The position numbers were made by a program, and so were the translations under genes. A stretch of 64,000 bases of DNA from Pachypanchax playfairii (lineage: Eukaryota > Chordata > Actinopteri > Cyprinodontiformes > Aplocheilidae), in NCBI GenBank assembly GCA_006937955.1, contig SSNP01000132.1, positions 1,227,498 to 1,291,497 on the forward strand, given 5' to 3'. A model generated the notes under the pieces. That model saw nothing but the letters and a program-made list of their open reading frames with translations. It did no database searches and was not told the DNA's origin. Of the stretch, positions 10,499 through 21,549 are shown piece after piece (positions within the stretch are counted from its first letter, which is position 1; every line of letters starts with the position of its first letter).

Positions 10499-10940
10499 AG
10501 AGGTCATTTCATACAAATTTCAGGACTTTGTGGTTATTTCTTAAGTATTAACCAGTAATATGAAACATTTTATATCTAAAAAACATCAGGAAACACTGAT
10601 TAACAGACCTTTCAATCTGTCTGCATTTAAATTCTTGTGGTTCAGGCTCCTTCCGTCAGGCTGCTTCGTCAGCAGTTCGTTCATATTCATTATTTGAATT
10701 TGCTGGACTCTGATTGGCTAACAAACTAGCCTATGAGAGCAAGGCATACTGTTTCCTGCCCCGCTGCGTATGGCAACAGGACACGTAGTCTCTTCCTGTT
10801 TGCTACGTTTTATGCTACAGCTTTTAGCCAGCAGCATTCTAGGTGTGGTTTCAACTGCGGGAGCTGATGAAAACTAACGAACAAAGGAGTTGTGACAAAA
10901 CAAATACAGGCCGTTTGGACTCGAGAGAACTCTGGTTTTA
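10499..10940 (+). mobile_element. TTAA-flanked MITE, copy 1 (right end missing)
   Basis: Begins at TTAA (10495-10498) with the family terminus AGAGGTCATTT and carries the shared interior (TTTCCTGCCCCGCTGCG, CTTCCTGTTTGCTACG, TTAGCCAGCAGCATTCTAGG, AACGAACAAAGGAGTTGTGA). It stops after CTCTGGTTTTA, where other members continue for about 150 bp to the right inverted terminus. The family shows TTAA flanks and AGAGGCCATT termini, which suggests a piggyBac-like superfamily; that class is inferred. Confidence 0.8.
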
Positions 10941-11270
10941 GATCAGGAGACCCGAGGACCAAGGGCCCCTGCCCCCCCAACCAGGCCAAGTAGAACCAGG
11001 CCCTGCCCAAGTGGCTGCCGGGAGTGAGCCAGCATACATTGGTCAGAAATGGTACAAAAACCAATTGATTAGATTTTGATGGTGATCCGGATCACGGTTT
11101 GGGATTCCTCCCTGGATCCTGGAATAAATGTAATCAAAATCTGGTCTATGTACCATTTCCAACCGATCCTGAAGATTTCATCAAAATCCATCCAGAAGTT
11201 TTTGAGTTATCTTGTAAACAGACAAACAAACCCTGATAAAACAATCTCCTGGTAAATATCACAAGGTTCC
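10941..11270 (+). repeat. Interspersed repeat fragment (related to 52255-53165)
   Basis: Segments such as GGTCAGAAATGGTAC, CCAGAAGTTTTTGAGTTATC and ACAAACAAACCCTGAT match the repeat at 52255-52437 in inverted order. It abuts the truncated MITE. No ORF. Confidence 0.5.
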
Positions 11271-11980
11271 TAGTAAACCCACTGCACACCGTTTAAATGC
11301 AGTTATACATATTAAATATATGATTTTTTAAAACAGTTATTGCCAAAAGGCAACTGAACTTCTTTTTTCTGCTTTTAGTCTAGCTGTCTTTCTGGATCAT
11401 ATTTTAGGACTGACACGTCCTGATGACTGAGAATCTACACAAACTTTCATTTTTCTTTTCCTTAAGAATGTAAACATCATTCAAATCTAATATTATCACA
11501 CAAAATATGTATTTTAATGTGTAAAATATTTAAAGTAAAAGACGTCTGGGAACAATAGAACACTTTTGGATTTATAGATCACACAGAGTTCTCGGGGAGA
11601 TGAAGAAGTTATGATGAAACCTCTAGTTTCAGACTGGAGACACTTTGCTGAACTGTTGTCCAGAACATCCAGATGCATTGAGGACTTGTTTAATGAGTTA
11701 CATATAATGAAACAAAAGACAGCCTGTCACCATATTAGATACTTTATCAATGTTGTTTTTATGCATCATTTATAACCACATCTTATGGTGACAGATTTAA
11801 TTTGGGATTTTGTCAGAATGCTTTTAAACACTTTGATATTTGTACCTGACAGTAACAAACCAAACACTTCAAACATGTTCTCTCATCTACTGGAGCGGCA
11901 CGAAAGGTGAATACAAAGTAGTTGGAATTAAAAATAAAGGAAACCCAAATCTTTTTGTTTTTGTACCTAAAAGTACCACA
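11271..11980. other. No gene seen
   Basis: Unique-looking AT-rich sequence up to the start of the minisatellite. Confidence 0.45.
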
Positions 11981-11983
11981 ACA

Positions 11984-14763
11984 AAAGAACACGGACTCCT
12001 ATTGTTAAGTTGTTTAGAACTAGAACCAGGACTCCTCTTGTCAGGTTGTTTAGAACTAGAACCGGGACTCCTCGTGTCAGGTTGTTCAGAACTAGAACGG
12101 GGACTCCTCTTGTCAGGTTGTTTAGAACTAGAACCGGGACTCCTCTTGTCAGGTTGTTCAGAACTAGAACCGGGACTCCTCTTGTTAAGTTGTTTAGAAC
12201 TAGAACCGGGACTCCTCTTGTTAGGTTGTTTAGAACTAGAACCGGGACTCCTCTTGTTAGGTTGTTTAGAACTAGAACCGGGACTCCTCTTGTCAGGTTG
12301 TTTAGAACTAGAACCGGAACTCCTCTTGTCAGGTTGTTTAGAACTAGAACCGGGACTCATCATGTCAGGTTGTTTAGAACTAGAACCGGGACTCCTCTGG
12401 TCAGGTTGTTCAGAACTAGAACCGGGACTCATCATGTCAGGTTGTTTAGAACTAGAACCGGGACTCCTCTTGTTAGGTTGTTTAGAACTAGAACCGGGAC
12501 TCCTCTTGTCAGGTTGTTTAGAACTAGAACCGGGACTCCTCTTGTCAGGTTGTTTAGAACTAGAACCGGGACTCCTCTGGTCAGGTTGTTCAGAACTAGA
12601 ACCGGGACTCATCATGTCAGGTTGTTTAGAACTAGAACCGGGACTCCTCTGGTCAGGTTGTTCAGAACTAGAACCGGGACTCCTCTTGTCAGGTTGTTTA
12701 GAACTAGAACCGGGATTCCTCTTGTCAGGTTGTTTAGAACTAGAACCGGGACTCCTCTAGTCAGGTTGTTTAGAACTAGAACCGGGACTCCTCTGGTCAG
12801 GTTGTTTAGAACTAGAACCGGGACTCGTCTTGTTAGGTTGTTTAGAACTAGAACCGGGACTCCTCTGGTCAGGTTGTTTAGAACTAGAACAGGTACTCCT
12901 CTTGTCAGGTTGTTTAGAACTAGAACCGGGACTCCTCTTGTCAGGTTGTTTAGAACTAGAACCGGGACTCCTCTGGTCAGGTTGTTCAGAACTAGAACCG
13001 GGACTCATCATGTCAGGTTGTTTAGAACTAGAACCGGGACTCCTCTTGTTAAGTTGTTTAGAACTAGAACCGGGACTCCTCTTGTCAGGTTGTTTAGAAC
13101 TAGAACCGGGACTCCTCTTGTCAGGTTGTTTAGAACTAGAACCGGGACTCCTCTTGTCAGGTTGTTTAGAACTAGAACCGGGACTCCTCTTGTCAGGTTG
13201 TTTAGAACTAGAACCGGGACTCCTCTTGTTAAGTTGTTTAGAACTAGAACCGGGACTCCTCTTGTTAAGTTGTTTAGAACTAGAACCGGGACTCCTCTTG
13301 TCAGGTTGTTTAGAACTAGAACCGGNNNNNNNNNNNNNNNNNNNNNNNNNNNNNNNNNNNNNNNNNNNNNNNNNNNNNNNNNNNNNNNNNNNNNNNNNNN
13401 NNNNNNNNNNNNNNNNNNNNNNNNNNNNNNNNNNNNNNNNNNNNNNNNNNNNNNNNNNNNNNNNNNNNNNNNNNNNNNNNNNNNNNNNNNNNNNNNNNNN
13501 NNNNNNNNNNNNNNNNNNNNNNNNNNNNNNNNNNNNNNNNNNNNNNNNNNNNNNNNNNNNNNNNNNNNNNNNNNNNNNNNNNNNNNNNNNNNNNNNNNNN
13601 NNNNNNNNNNNNNNNNNNNNNNNNNNNNNNNNNNNNNNNNNNNNNNNNNNNNNNNNNNNNNNNNNNNNNNNNNNNNNNNNNNNNNNNNNNNNNNNNNNNN
13701 NNNNNNNNNNNNNNNNNNNNNNNNNNNNNNNNNNNNNNNNNNNNNNNNNNNNNNNNNNNNNNNNNNNNNNNNNNNNNNNNNNNNNNNNNNNNNNNNNNNN
13801 NNNNNNNNNNNNNNNNNNNNNNNNNNNNNNNNNNNNNNNNNNNNNNNNNNNNNNNNNNNNNNNNNNNNNNNNNNNNNNNNNNNNNNNNNNNNNNNNNNNN
13901 NNNNNNNNNNNNNNNNNNNNNNNNNNNNNNNNNNNNNNNNNNNNAGAACTAGAACCGGGACTCATCATGTCAGGTTGTTTAGAACTAGAACCGGGACTCC
14001 TCTGGTCAGGTTGTTCAGAACTAGAACCGGGACTCATCATGTCAGGTTGTTTAGAACTAGAACCGGGACTCCTCTTGTTAAGTTGTTTAGAACTAGAACC
14101 GGGACTCCTCTTGTCGGGTTGTTTAGAACTAGAACCGGGACTCCTCTTGTCAGGTTGTTTAGAACTAGATCCGGGACTCCTCTTGTCAGGTTGTTTAGAA
14201 CTAGAACGGGGACTCATCATGTCAGGTTGTTTAGAACTAGAACCGGAACTCCTCTGGTCAGGTTGTTCAGAACTAGAACCGGGACTCATCATGTCAGGTT
14301 GTTTAGAACTAGAACCGGGACTCCTCTGGTCAGGTTGTTTAGAACTAGAACCGGGACTCCTCTTGTCAGGTTGTTTAGAACTAGAACCGGGACTCCTCTT
14401 GTCAGGTTGTTCAGAACTAGAACCGGGACTCCTCTTGTCAGGTTGTTTAGAACTAGAACCGGGACTCCTCTTGTCAGGTTGTTTAGAACTAGAACCGGGA
14501 CTCCTCTTGTCAGGTTGTTTAGAACTAGAACCGGGACTCGTCTTGTCAGGTTGTTTAGAACTAGAACCGGGACTCCTCTGGTCAGGTTGTTTAGAACTAG
14601 AACAGGTACTCCTCTTGTCAGGTTGTTTAGAACTAGAACAGGGACTCCTCTTGTCAGGTTGTTTAGAACTAGAACCGGGACTCCTCTGGTCAGGTTGTTT
14701 AGAACTAAAACCGGGACTCCTCTTGTTAAGTTGTTTAGAACTAGAACCGGGACTCCTCTTGTA
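11984..14763. repeat. 36-bp minisatellite, array 1
   Basis: Tandem 36-bp units of the form AGAACTAGAACCGGGACTCC plus TCTTGTCAGGTTGTTT, about 37 units before the gap and about 23 after it. Variants recur (TTG or TGG or ATCATG in the middle; TTTAGAAC or TTCAGAAC). The CATCATG variant is found at 12358, 12430, 12610, 13006, 13963, 14035, 14215 and 14287. On each side of the gap the spacings are multiples of 36 and the 72/180 pattern recurs, so blocks of units have been duplicated together. Because 36 is divisible by three, long frames stay open on both strands. These are not evidence of a protein. Confidence 0.97.
13326..13944. other. Assembly gap (619 N) inside array 1
   Basis: The unit phase shifts by 21 bp across the gap: AGAACT starts at 13312 and 13945, a distance of 633, which is not a multiple of 36. 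The N run therefore probably does not give the true length, and the real unit number is unknown. Confidence 0.98.
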
Positions 14764-17636
14764 GGGGGTTCTAGCTGTGAACAGGATTCATCTCCTATAG
14801 AGGGTTCTAGCTGTGAACAGGAAGGATCTCCTGTAGAGGGTTCTAGTTGTGTACACGAAGGATCTTCTGTAGAGGGTTCTAGTTGTGGACAGGAAGGATC
14901 TCCTGTAAAGGGTTCTAGCTGTGGACAGGAAGGTTCTCCTGTAGAGGGTTCTAGCTGTATACGGGAAGGATCTCCTGTAGAGGGTTCTAGCTGTATACGG
15001 GAAGGATCTCCTGTAGAGGGTTCTAGCTGTGGACAGGAAGGATCTCCTGTAGAGGGTTCTAGTTGTGGACAGGAAGGATCTCATGTAGAGGGTTCTAGCT
15101 GTGGAAAGGAAGGATCTCCTGTAAAGGGTTCTTGCTGTGGACAGGAAGGATCTCCTGTAGAGGGTTCTAGTTGTGTACGGGAAGGATCTCCTGTAGAGGG
15201 TTCTAGTTGTGTACGGGAAGGATCTCCTGTAGAGGGTTCTAGTTGTGGACAGGAAGGATCTCATGTAGAGGGTTCTAGCTGTGGACAGGAAGGATCTCCT
15301 GTAAAGGGTTCTTGCTGTGGACAGGAAGGATCTCTTGTAAAGGGTTCTTGCTGTAGACAGGAAGGATCTCCTGTAGAGGGTTCTAGTTGTGTACGGGAAG
15401 GATCTCCTGTAAAGGGTTCTTGCTGTGGACAGGAAGGATCTCCTGTAGAGGGTTCTAGTTGTGTACGGGAAGGATCTCCTGTAGAGGGTTCTAGTTGTGT
15501 ACACGAAGGATCTCCTGTAGAGGGTTCTAGTTGTATACTGGAAGGATATCCTGTAGAGGGTTCTAGCTGTGGACAGGAAGGATCTCCTGTAAAGGGTTCT
15601 TGCTGTGGACTGGAAGGATCTCCTGTAGAGGGTTCTAGTTGTGGATGGGAATGATCTCATGTAGAGGGTTCTAGCTGTAGACAGGAAGGATCTCCTGTAG
15701 AGGGTTCTAGTTGTGGACAGGAAGGATCTCCTTTAGAGGGTTCTAGCTGCGGACAGGAAGGATCTCCTGTAAAGGGTTCTTGCTGTGGACAGGAAGGATC
15801 TCTTGTAAAGGGTTCTTGCTGTAGACAGGAAGGATCTCCTGTAGAGGGTTCTAGTTGTGTACAGGAAGGATCTCCTGTAAAGGGTTCTTGCTGTGGACAG
15901 GAAGGATCTCCTGTAGAGGGTTCTAGTTGTGGATGGGAAGGATCTCCTGTAGAGGGTTCTAGTTGTGGATGGGAAGGATCTCCTGTAGAGGGTTCTCGTT
16001 GTCGACAGGAAGGATCTCCTGTAGAGGGGTCTCGTGGTGGACAGGAAGGATCTCCTGTAAAGGGTTCTTGCTGTGGACAGGAAGGATCTCCTGTAGAGGG
16101 TTCTAGCTGTGGACGGGAAGGATCTCCTGTAGAGGGTTCTAGCTGTGGACAGGAAGGATCTCCTGTAAAGGGTTCTTGCTGTGGACAGGAAGGATCTCCT
16201 GTAGAGGGTTCTAGCTGTGGACGGGAAGGATCTCCTGTAGAGGGTTCTAGCTGTGAACAGGAAGGATCTCCTGTAAAGGGTTCTCGCTGTGGATGGGAAG
16301 GATCTCCTGTAGAGGGTTCTAGTTGTGGACGGGAAGGATCTCCTGTAGAGGGTTCTCGCTGTGGACAGGAAGGATCTCCTGTAGAGGGTTCTAGCTGTGG
16401 ACAGGAAGGATCTCCTGTAGAGGGTTCTAGTTGTGGACAGGAAGGATCTCCTGTAGAGGGTTCTAGCTGTGGACAGGAAGGATCTCCTGTAAAGGGTTCT
16501 TGCTGTGGACAGGAAGGATCTCCTGTAGAGGGTTCTAGCTGTGGACGGGAAGGATCTCCTGTAGAGGGTTCTAGCTGTGGATGGGAAGGGTCTCCTGTAG
16601 AGGGTTCTAGTTGTGGATGGGAAGGATCTCCTGTAGAGGGTTCTTGCTGTGGACAGGAAGGATCTCCTGTAGAGGGTTCTAGCTGTGGACGGGAAGGATC
16701 TCCTGTAGAGGGTTCTAGCTGTAGACAGGAAGGATCTCCTGTAGAGGGTTCTAGTTGTGGACAGGAAGGATCTCCTGTAGAGGGTTCTAGCTGTGGACAG
16801 GAAGGATCTCCTGTAGAGGGTTCTAGTTGTGGACAGGAAGAATCTCCTGTAGAGGGTTCTAGTTGTGGATGGGAAGGATCTCCTGTAGAGGGTTCTAGTT
16901 GTGGACAGGAAGGATCTCCTGTAAAGGGTTCTTGCTGTGGACAGGAAGGATCTCCTGTAGAGGGTTCTAGTTGTGGATGGGAAGGATCTCCTGTAGAGGG
17001 TTCTAGTTGTGGACGGGAAGGATCTCCTGTAAAGGGTTCTTGCTGTGGACAGGAAGGATCTCCTGTAGAGGGTTCTAGTTGTGGATGGGAAGGATCTCCT
17101 GTAGAGGGTTCTAGTTGTGGATGGGAAGGATCTCCTGTAGAGGGTTCCAGCTGTGGACAGGAAGGATCTCCTGTAAAGGGTTCTAGCTGTGGACAGGAAT
17201 ATTCTCCTGTGGAGGGTTCTAGTTGTGGACAGGAAGGATCTCCTGTAGAAGGTTCTTGCTGTGGACAGGAAGGATCTCCTGTAGAGGGTTCTAGTTGTGT
17301 ACGGGAAGGATCTCCTGTAGAGGGTTCTAGCTGTATACGGGAAGGATCTCCTGTAGAGGGTTCTAGCTGTGGACAGGAAGGATCTCCTGTAGAGGGTTCT
17401 AGTTGTGGACAGGAAGGATCTCCTGTAGAGGGTTCTAGCTGTGGACAGGAAGGATCTCCTGTAGAGGGTTCTAGCTGTGGACAGGAAGGATCTCCTGTAA
17501 AGGGTTCTCGCTGTGGATGGGAAGGATCTCCTGTAGAGGGTTCTAGTTGTGGATGGGAAGGATCTCCTGTAGAGGGTTCTCGCTGTGGATGGGAAGGATC
17601 TCCTGTAGAGGGTTCTAGTTGTGGACAGGAAGGAAT
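14764..17636. repeat. 36-bp minisatellite, array 2, LINE-derived
   Basis: About 80 tandem 36-bp units (GGTTCTAGCTGTGGACAGGA plus AGGATCTCCTGTAGAG) directly abut array 1. The unit matches, at about 33 of 36 positions, the complement of 34295-34333 in a LINE and the dimer at 47766-47840. On the minus strand the array translates as a repeat of YRRSFLSTARTL, the same residues as the LINE C-terminal end (YRRTFLSTPRTF in the 34-kb copy). Unit variants (GTATACGG, GTGTACGG, GTGGATGGG, AAAGGGTTCTTGC) recur in patterns. No LINE sequence remains at either edge. The long ORFs here are by-products of the period. Confidence 0.97.
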
Positions 17637-17689
17637 TCTTTTAGGAACCTAAGCTGTGTTCATATTTATAATAATTAAATCCAGTAGGG

Positions 17690-17872
17690 TTGGACAGTGA
17701 GACAGCAGGTAGTGCTGCTGTCGTGCAGTAATAAAGATCAGGGTTTGAAACTCAAAGAACTCACGTGTTCTGGATTGTTTTTTCCATTATGTCAGTCGGC
17801 ACCAGGACCCTCATGATCAGGCACAGGAACAAGGCTGTGTAGAAATGGATGGATGGATTACATCCAGTACTA
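17690..17872 (+). mobile_element. Degenerate tRNA-derived SINE
   Basis: An A-box-like GCAGGTAGTGCTGC and a B-box-like GGGTTTGAAACTC are spaced as in tRNA-headed SINEs. The body (ACCCTCATGATCAGGCACAGG type) ends in an (ATGG)n tail near 17848-17865. Another fragment of what looks like the same family is at 28700-28867 on the minus strand. Confidence 0.55.
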
Positions 17873-19072
17873 ATGAAGTATGTAGAAAAGTAGATGTCCT
17901 CAAAAATATTTTTTTTCCTCTTGTTTTATTCTTATACTTTTTAAAAGGCTGTAGTAGCAGATATAGTCAAACATCAGATAATTCCTAAAACAATCATTAG
18001 TAAATTTCATGCTTTACTTGTAGTACAGTATGTGGATAATTCATTATAGTTTGAGGCTGACACACTCATTATGTTCATATAACCTGCTGTGAAGTGTGTG
18101 GGATGGCTCATTTTCAAGGGTTACTCATTTGCTTTCTGGGTTGTTTATGTATTAGCCCTAAAAGTGCAGCTCATTTGTTGTTTTGGATATTTGTTGACCA
18201 ATTTGTTGACAACTGACCAAACTTTTCTATAGTTTTACTCAAATAATTCACCCAACTGATGGGATAAATGCTGCTTTAGTCTGCGTCCTTCAGTCAACAC
18301 TCGTGTACCTGCTAGCATGTGTACTGTCTGGTCTGATTATGCCTGTATTCCTGGCTGGAAGGGACTGTACTCTGTGAATAGAAACTGTCAAAGCAGATTC
18401 ATGTTTGTCACTCTGGCTCATACTGAGTTTTTAAAAGAAGGCACTTTAAATGCTACTGGATTGAATTCAGTTCACATGAAACAAACATTTAAACAAAATC
18501 ATAGATTGATTGATGACCCTTGGTGTAAGAATCATTGACATAAAAAGGAAAGAACCAACATGCCAACAAAATGTCACACTTTCAGAGAAAAAGATTATGT
18601 TAGTTAAGCTCCTGCCAAAATCCTATTTACAGATTAGATTCTCTGATAAAAGATGCTTGGACATAATTTGCAGTCAGTAACAATCACAATACCATTAAAA
18701 AACTAAAAGAGGTACATATCCAGTGCGATTCAGTGATCATGAACATATAATAAAAACAGACAAGCCAAAGCAAAAAGCATAAAAAAACATCCTTAGACAT
18801 TTTCAAACATCAATATTATCATGATCTTCTTCAAAAGACTGGGCTGTGATTGACATGTTGCACTGACACACATGCAACCAGCCGCGCCAGAGAGGGACAG
18901 GCAAAATAAAAAGACTGAATTATATGAGACATTAAAACCGTGTCAAATGGTAAAATAAAAGAACAATGAAGATCAGCACAAAAATTGTAATTATGGGGTA
19001 AATATTTTGGGGAGGAGTAACTAACATGGTCCAAAGGAAAACAAAGGTCAGAGGTCCTAGATGGATATACAC
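17873..19072. other. No gene seen
   Basis: No recognised coding motif. The open frame at 18317-18538 (73 codons) has no family features. GGGCTGTGATTGACATGT at about 18841 recurs at 49879, which suggests an old shared repeat. Confidence 0.45.
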
Positions 19073-19800
19073 GCCGGGCCTAATTTATCAATATTCCAAG
19101 TAAAACAAACAAAATTTCGTGCACAGCAAAAATTTTGCGCCCAGGGCGTGCTCCTGATTTGCAGGTGATCTACTAAGATTGATTGCATAATTATTAACTG
19201 GCGCAAAAAGCAATATTTAAATGAGGAGTTTGACGACACTGTTCTCTTGTGGGCGCAAGAAAGGAGCAAACGGAAAATCAAATTCAAACCACTGGAGCTT
19301 CAAATATGAGAAGAAGAGGCCAAAAATATTGTTGAGCTGCAGCAAAGACATCTTCAGGCTCCACTCTGTGATGTTGTATAACATAAAGCAAACAACAATG
19401 ATCTGGGCAACCTTGGCTGGTGCATAATGTTTCTAGTGTGTATGTGGGCCAGATTATATCGACGTTCCACCTCAGTAGTCGGGTTGAGCAGGTGTTAGGA
19501 GGGAGGGGTGAAAAGGGCCACCATCACCTTAGGAATAGATCATGAGCTGATATTCGAGTCATAAATGTGTGGAATGAAAATTATAGGTCATGAAAAATGT
19601 AACACACCCTAGAGCCACCCACTGTCCATATTCACCATCTCTCAACCTCATAAATATAACACTGTTCCTCAAAATAAAAGAATCGTGTACTGAACCTGGA
19701 TCATTTGCCACAATATTTATTATAACGCCCTGCCAGTCGTACACAACGGTGTGCTGGAATGATCCAAACGTATATCCTAGCAACGATAACAGTATCCATT
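19073..19800 (-). pseudogene. PIF/Harbinger (HARBI1-type) transposase remnant and element end
   Basis: The minus strand at 19783-19600 encodes VVYDWQGVIINIVANDPGSV followed by HDSFILRNS. This is the region of HARBI1-type DDE transposases around the second catalytic aspartate (GS-HDS-ILRNS). No catalytic core remains on either side, and stops follow. At 19078 the sequence GGGCCTAATTTATCAATATT matches the terminus seen at 10384, giving the likely 3' end of the element. The functional role would have been cut-and-paste transposition; this copy is dead. Confidence 0.7.
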
Positions 19801-20902
19801 TTCGTGTGTATCAGTGACTCTTTCTGTGATGTGAAAATCTTAGTTTGAAGCTCACACACCCTGCAGAGATAATTTAGGATAAGTGCTGATGTTGTTTAGA
19901 CCAACTTCCCCTGGACATCTGCTGATGAGAAAGTATAAAAATTTCTACTGTATGTTTATTCATTAAAGTGTCAGGACACCAGAGCTCAGAGTCCACCATT
20001 CCCTACCTTCCTATCAAAGGATAAATCTTTTTGTGCTTTGATAATGCATACGAAGGTATTCTGCCTTGCTTGAGCAGGGATATTGAAGTCAGTCGTGACG
20101 TCTCCACTAAGAACCACAGTCTCCTTCCTAACACAGATGTTACTTCAAAGGGAACTGAATAGCCCCGATGATTGAATCAAGAAGCCCTTTGAGCACCTCA
20201 GAGACTTCAGTACACAGAAACTCTGTAAATGTGATCACACTTTTAATACAATCAAACCTTTCTTTACAGGGACGGTATAAACCATTATCTTTGCTCTGAA
20301 GTAATGTTCACCCAGTTTAACTAAGTGATATTGTGAAATTGTGAAATTCTGATAATAAGCAAATAAATTCCAGATGTGTAAAACTGTTAAACTGATCAAT
20401 AACTGTTAACCAAAAGTCCTCTCCACAGGGAATATCTATAAAACACATGGTTTTAAGAAAAGTATTTCTACACAAATTAATGATACATTGTTTAGTGAAT
20501 AAAACGAAATGTGTTTAAATTACTCTCTTCAGTAAGTTGCTATAAAAAGCAATGTAATCATAGATCAGCTTTAAAATGATCTAAACAATGCCTTGTTTAA
20601 CTATGTTACAGGTTTTATTATGCTATGTTGAATTAACCTGCAAATCCCTTCTTTATTACTCAGGAATAAATACTGACATGTGTAAAAGTAACATTATGTT
20701 ATTAGAATAGGGAAACGCTATTTGTTAATTCTTGTTAAAAGATAAAATTGATGATAGTTGTAGTTTTCACAAAGAGTGGATAAGTAAGCGTTTTTTTTAT
20801 ATATATATATAGTTTAAGTAATCTGTAACCGATACTAGAAATAAAGCCTTAAAATTTTAATTTCCAAAACGGATTCATCATTGGCTGAAGCCAGTGAAAC
20901 CG
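19801..20902. other. No gene seen; possible old LTR-like segment
   Basis: AT-rich. 19930-20130 has a TATAAAA box, an ATTAAAG signal and a CAGGACACCAGAGCTCAGAG stretch reminiscent of an LTR, but no boundaries, target duplication or internal region could be confirmed, so it is not called. Confidence 0.35.
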
Positions 20903-20928
20903 CCCCCCCCCCCCCCCCCCCCCCCCCC
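20903..20928. repeat. Poly-C tract (26 C)
   Basis: Uninterrupted run of 26 cytosines, which means G-quadruplex potential on the minus strand. Its true length is likely uncertain in the assembly. Confidence 0.9.
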
Positions 20929-20929
20929 G

Positions 20930-21325
20930 ATGTTGGCTGTACAGCTGTATAAACTTACTCCCACTTCGGCCTACTTTTTTTTCCTACTCTCTCTTGCTCC
21001 TCTCTACACCTCTACTCTCTCTTAGACCTTCATCACCTTCATCTTAGTTTTTACTTAATTTTTCTTTAAGCCTACTCGGCTCTCGTTTTACTTGTACTAA
21101 GTCAACAGATTGAACTAATACCAAAGTAAAAGCAAAACCGGAAATACAAGCATGGACAAAATAAAAGCGGACCACGGGACAGCGGAGCTGAACAAGAAAC
21201 AGAGGGAGTGACTATAACCCCAAAACAACCCTCATAATCAGAGACTAAGAGAGAAAACAAAACCACAGAAAAACAAACCTAGTAATACTCTGACACAAAA
21301 CCCTCAAGACATAACAGTACCCCCC
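20930..21325 (-). mobile_element. LTR retrotransposon 3' end: polypurine tract and U3-like segment
   Basis: On the minus strand a purine tract (ATTAAAGGGGGG) at about 21325-21335 is followed by TACTGTTATGTCTTGAGGG, the layout of a PPT and the start of a 3' LTR beginning TGTTATG. A proline-rich tail lies immediately upstream (21550-23280), as in many fish Gypsy-like elements. The other LTR end was not found, so the LTR is probably truncated near the poly-C tract. Confidence 0.45.
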
Positions 21326-21549
21326 TTTAATGGACGGCACCCGACATCCAAAACAAAATCCCCAACAAAAAACGGGTGGGCAGCGGTAGGTTCAGGAAGG
21401 GGGACCAAGAAAACTTAAACAATAAGGAAAAAATAGTCACAAAAGAGAAACAAAAAAAAAAAAAATCAGGCTAAAAAACTCAAGTTCAGTGCCTGGGGAG
21501 GCAGATGCCGTAGGAACGACTGTAGAAGGCGTTCAGGCTGAAGGCCGGA

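Noticed and set aside
12010..15654. 1214-residue repeat protein across both minisatellites
   Set aside because: Open frames occur in several frames on both strands because the period is 36. There is no start context, domain or splice evidence, and the N gap is translated as X.
11984..17636. CRISPR array
   Set aside because: The repeats are contiguous without unique spacers, and the surrounding elements are eukaryotic.
19930..20130. LTR of an endogenous retrovirus-like element
   Set aside because: TATA and ATTAAA-like signals only; no ends, target duplication or internal genes.
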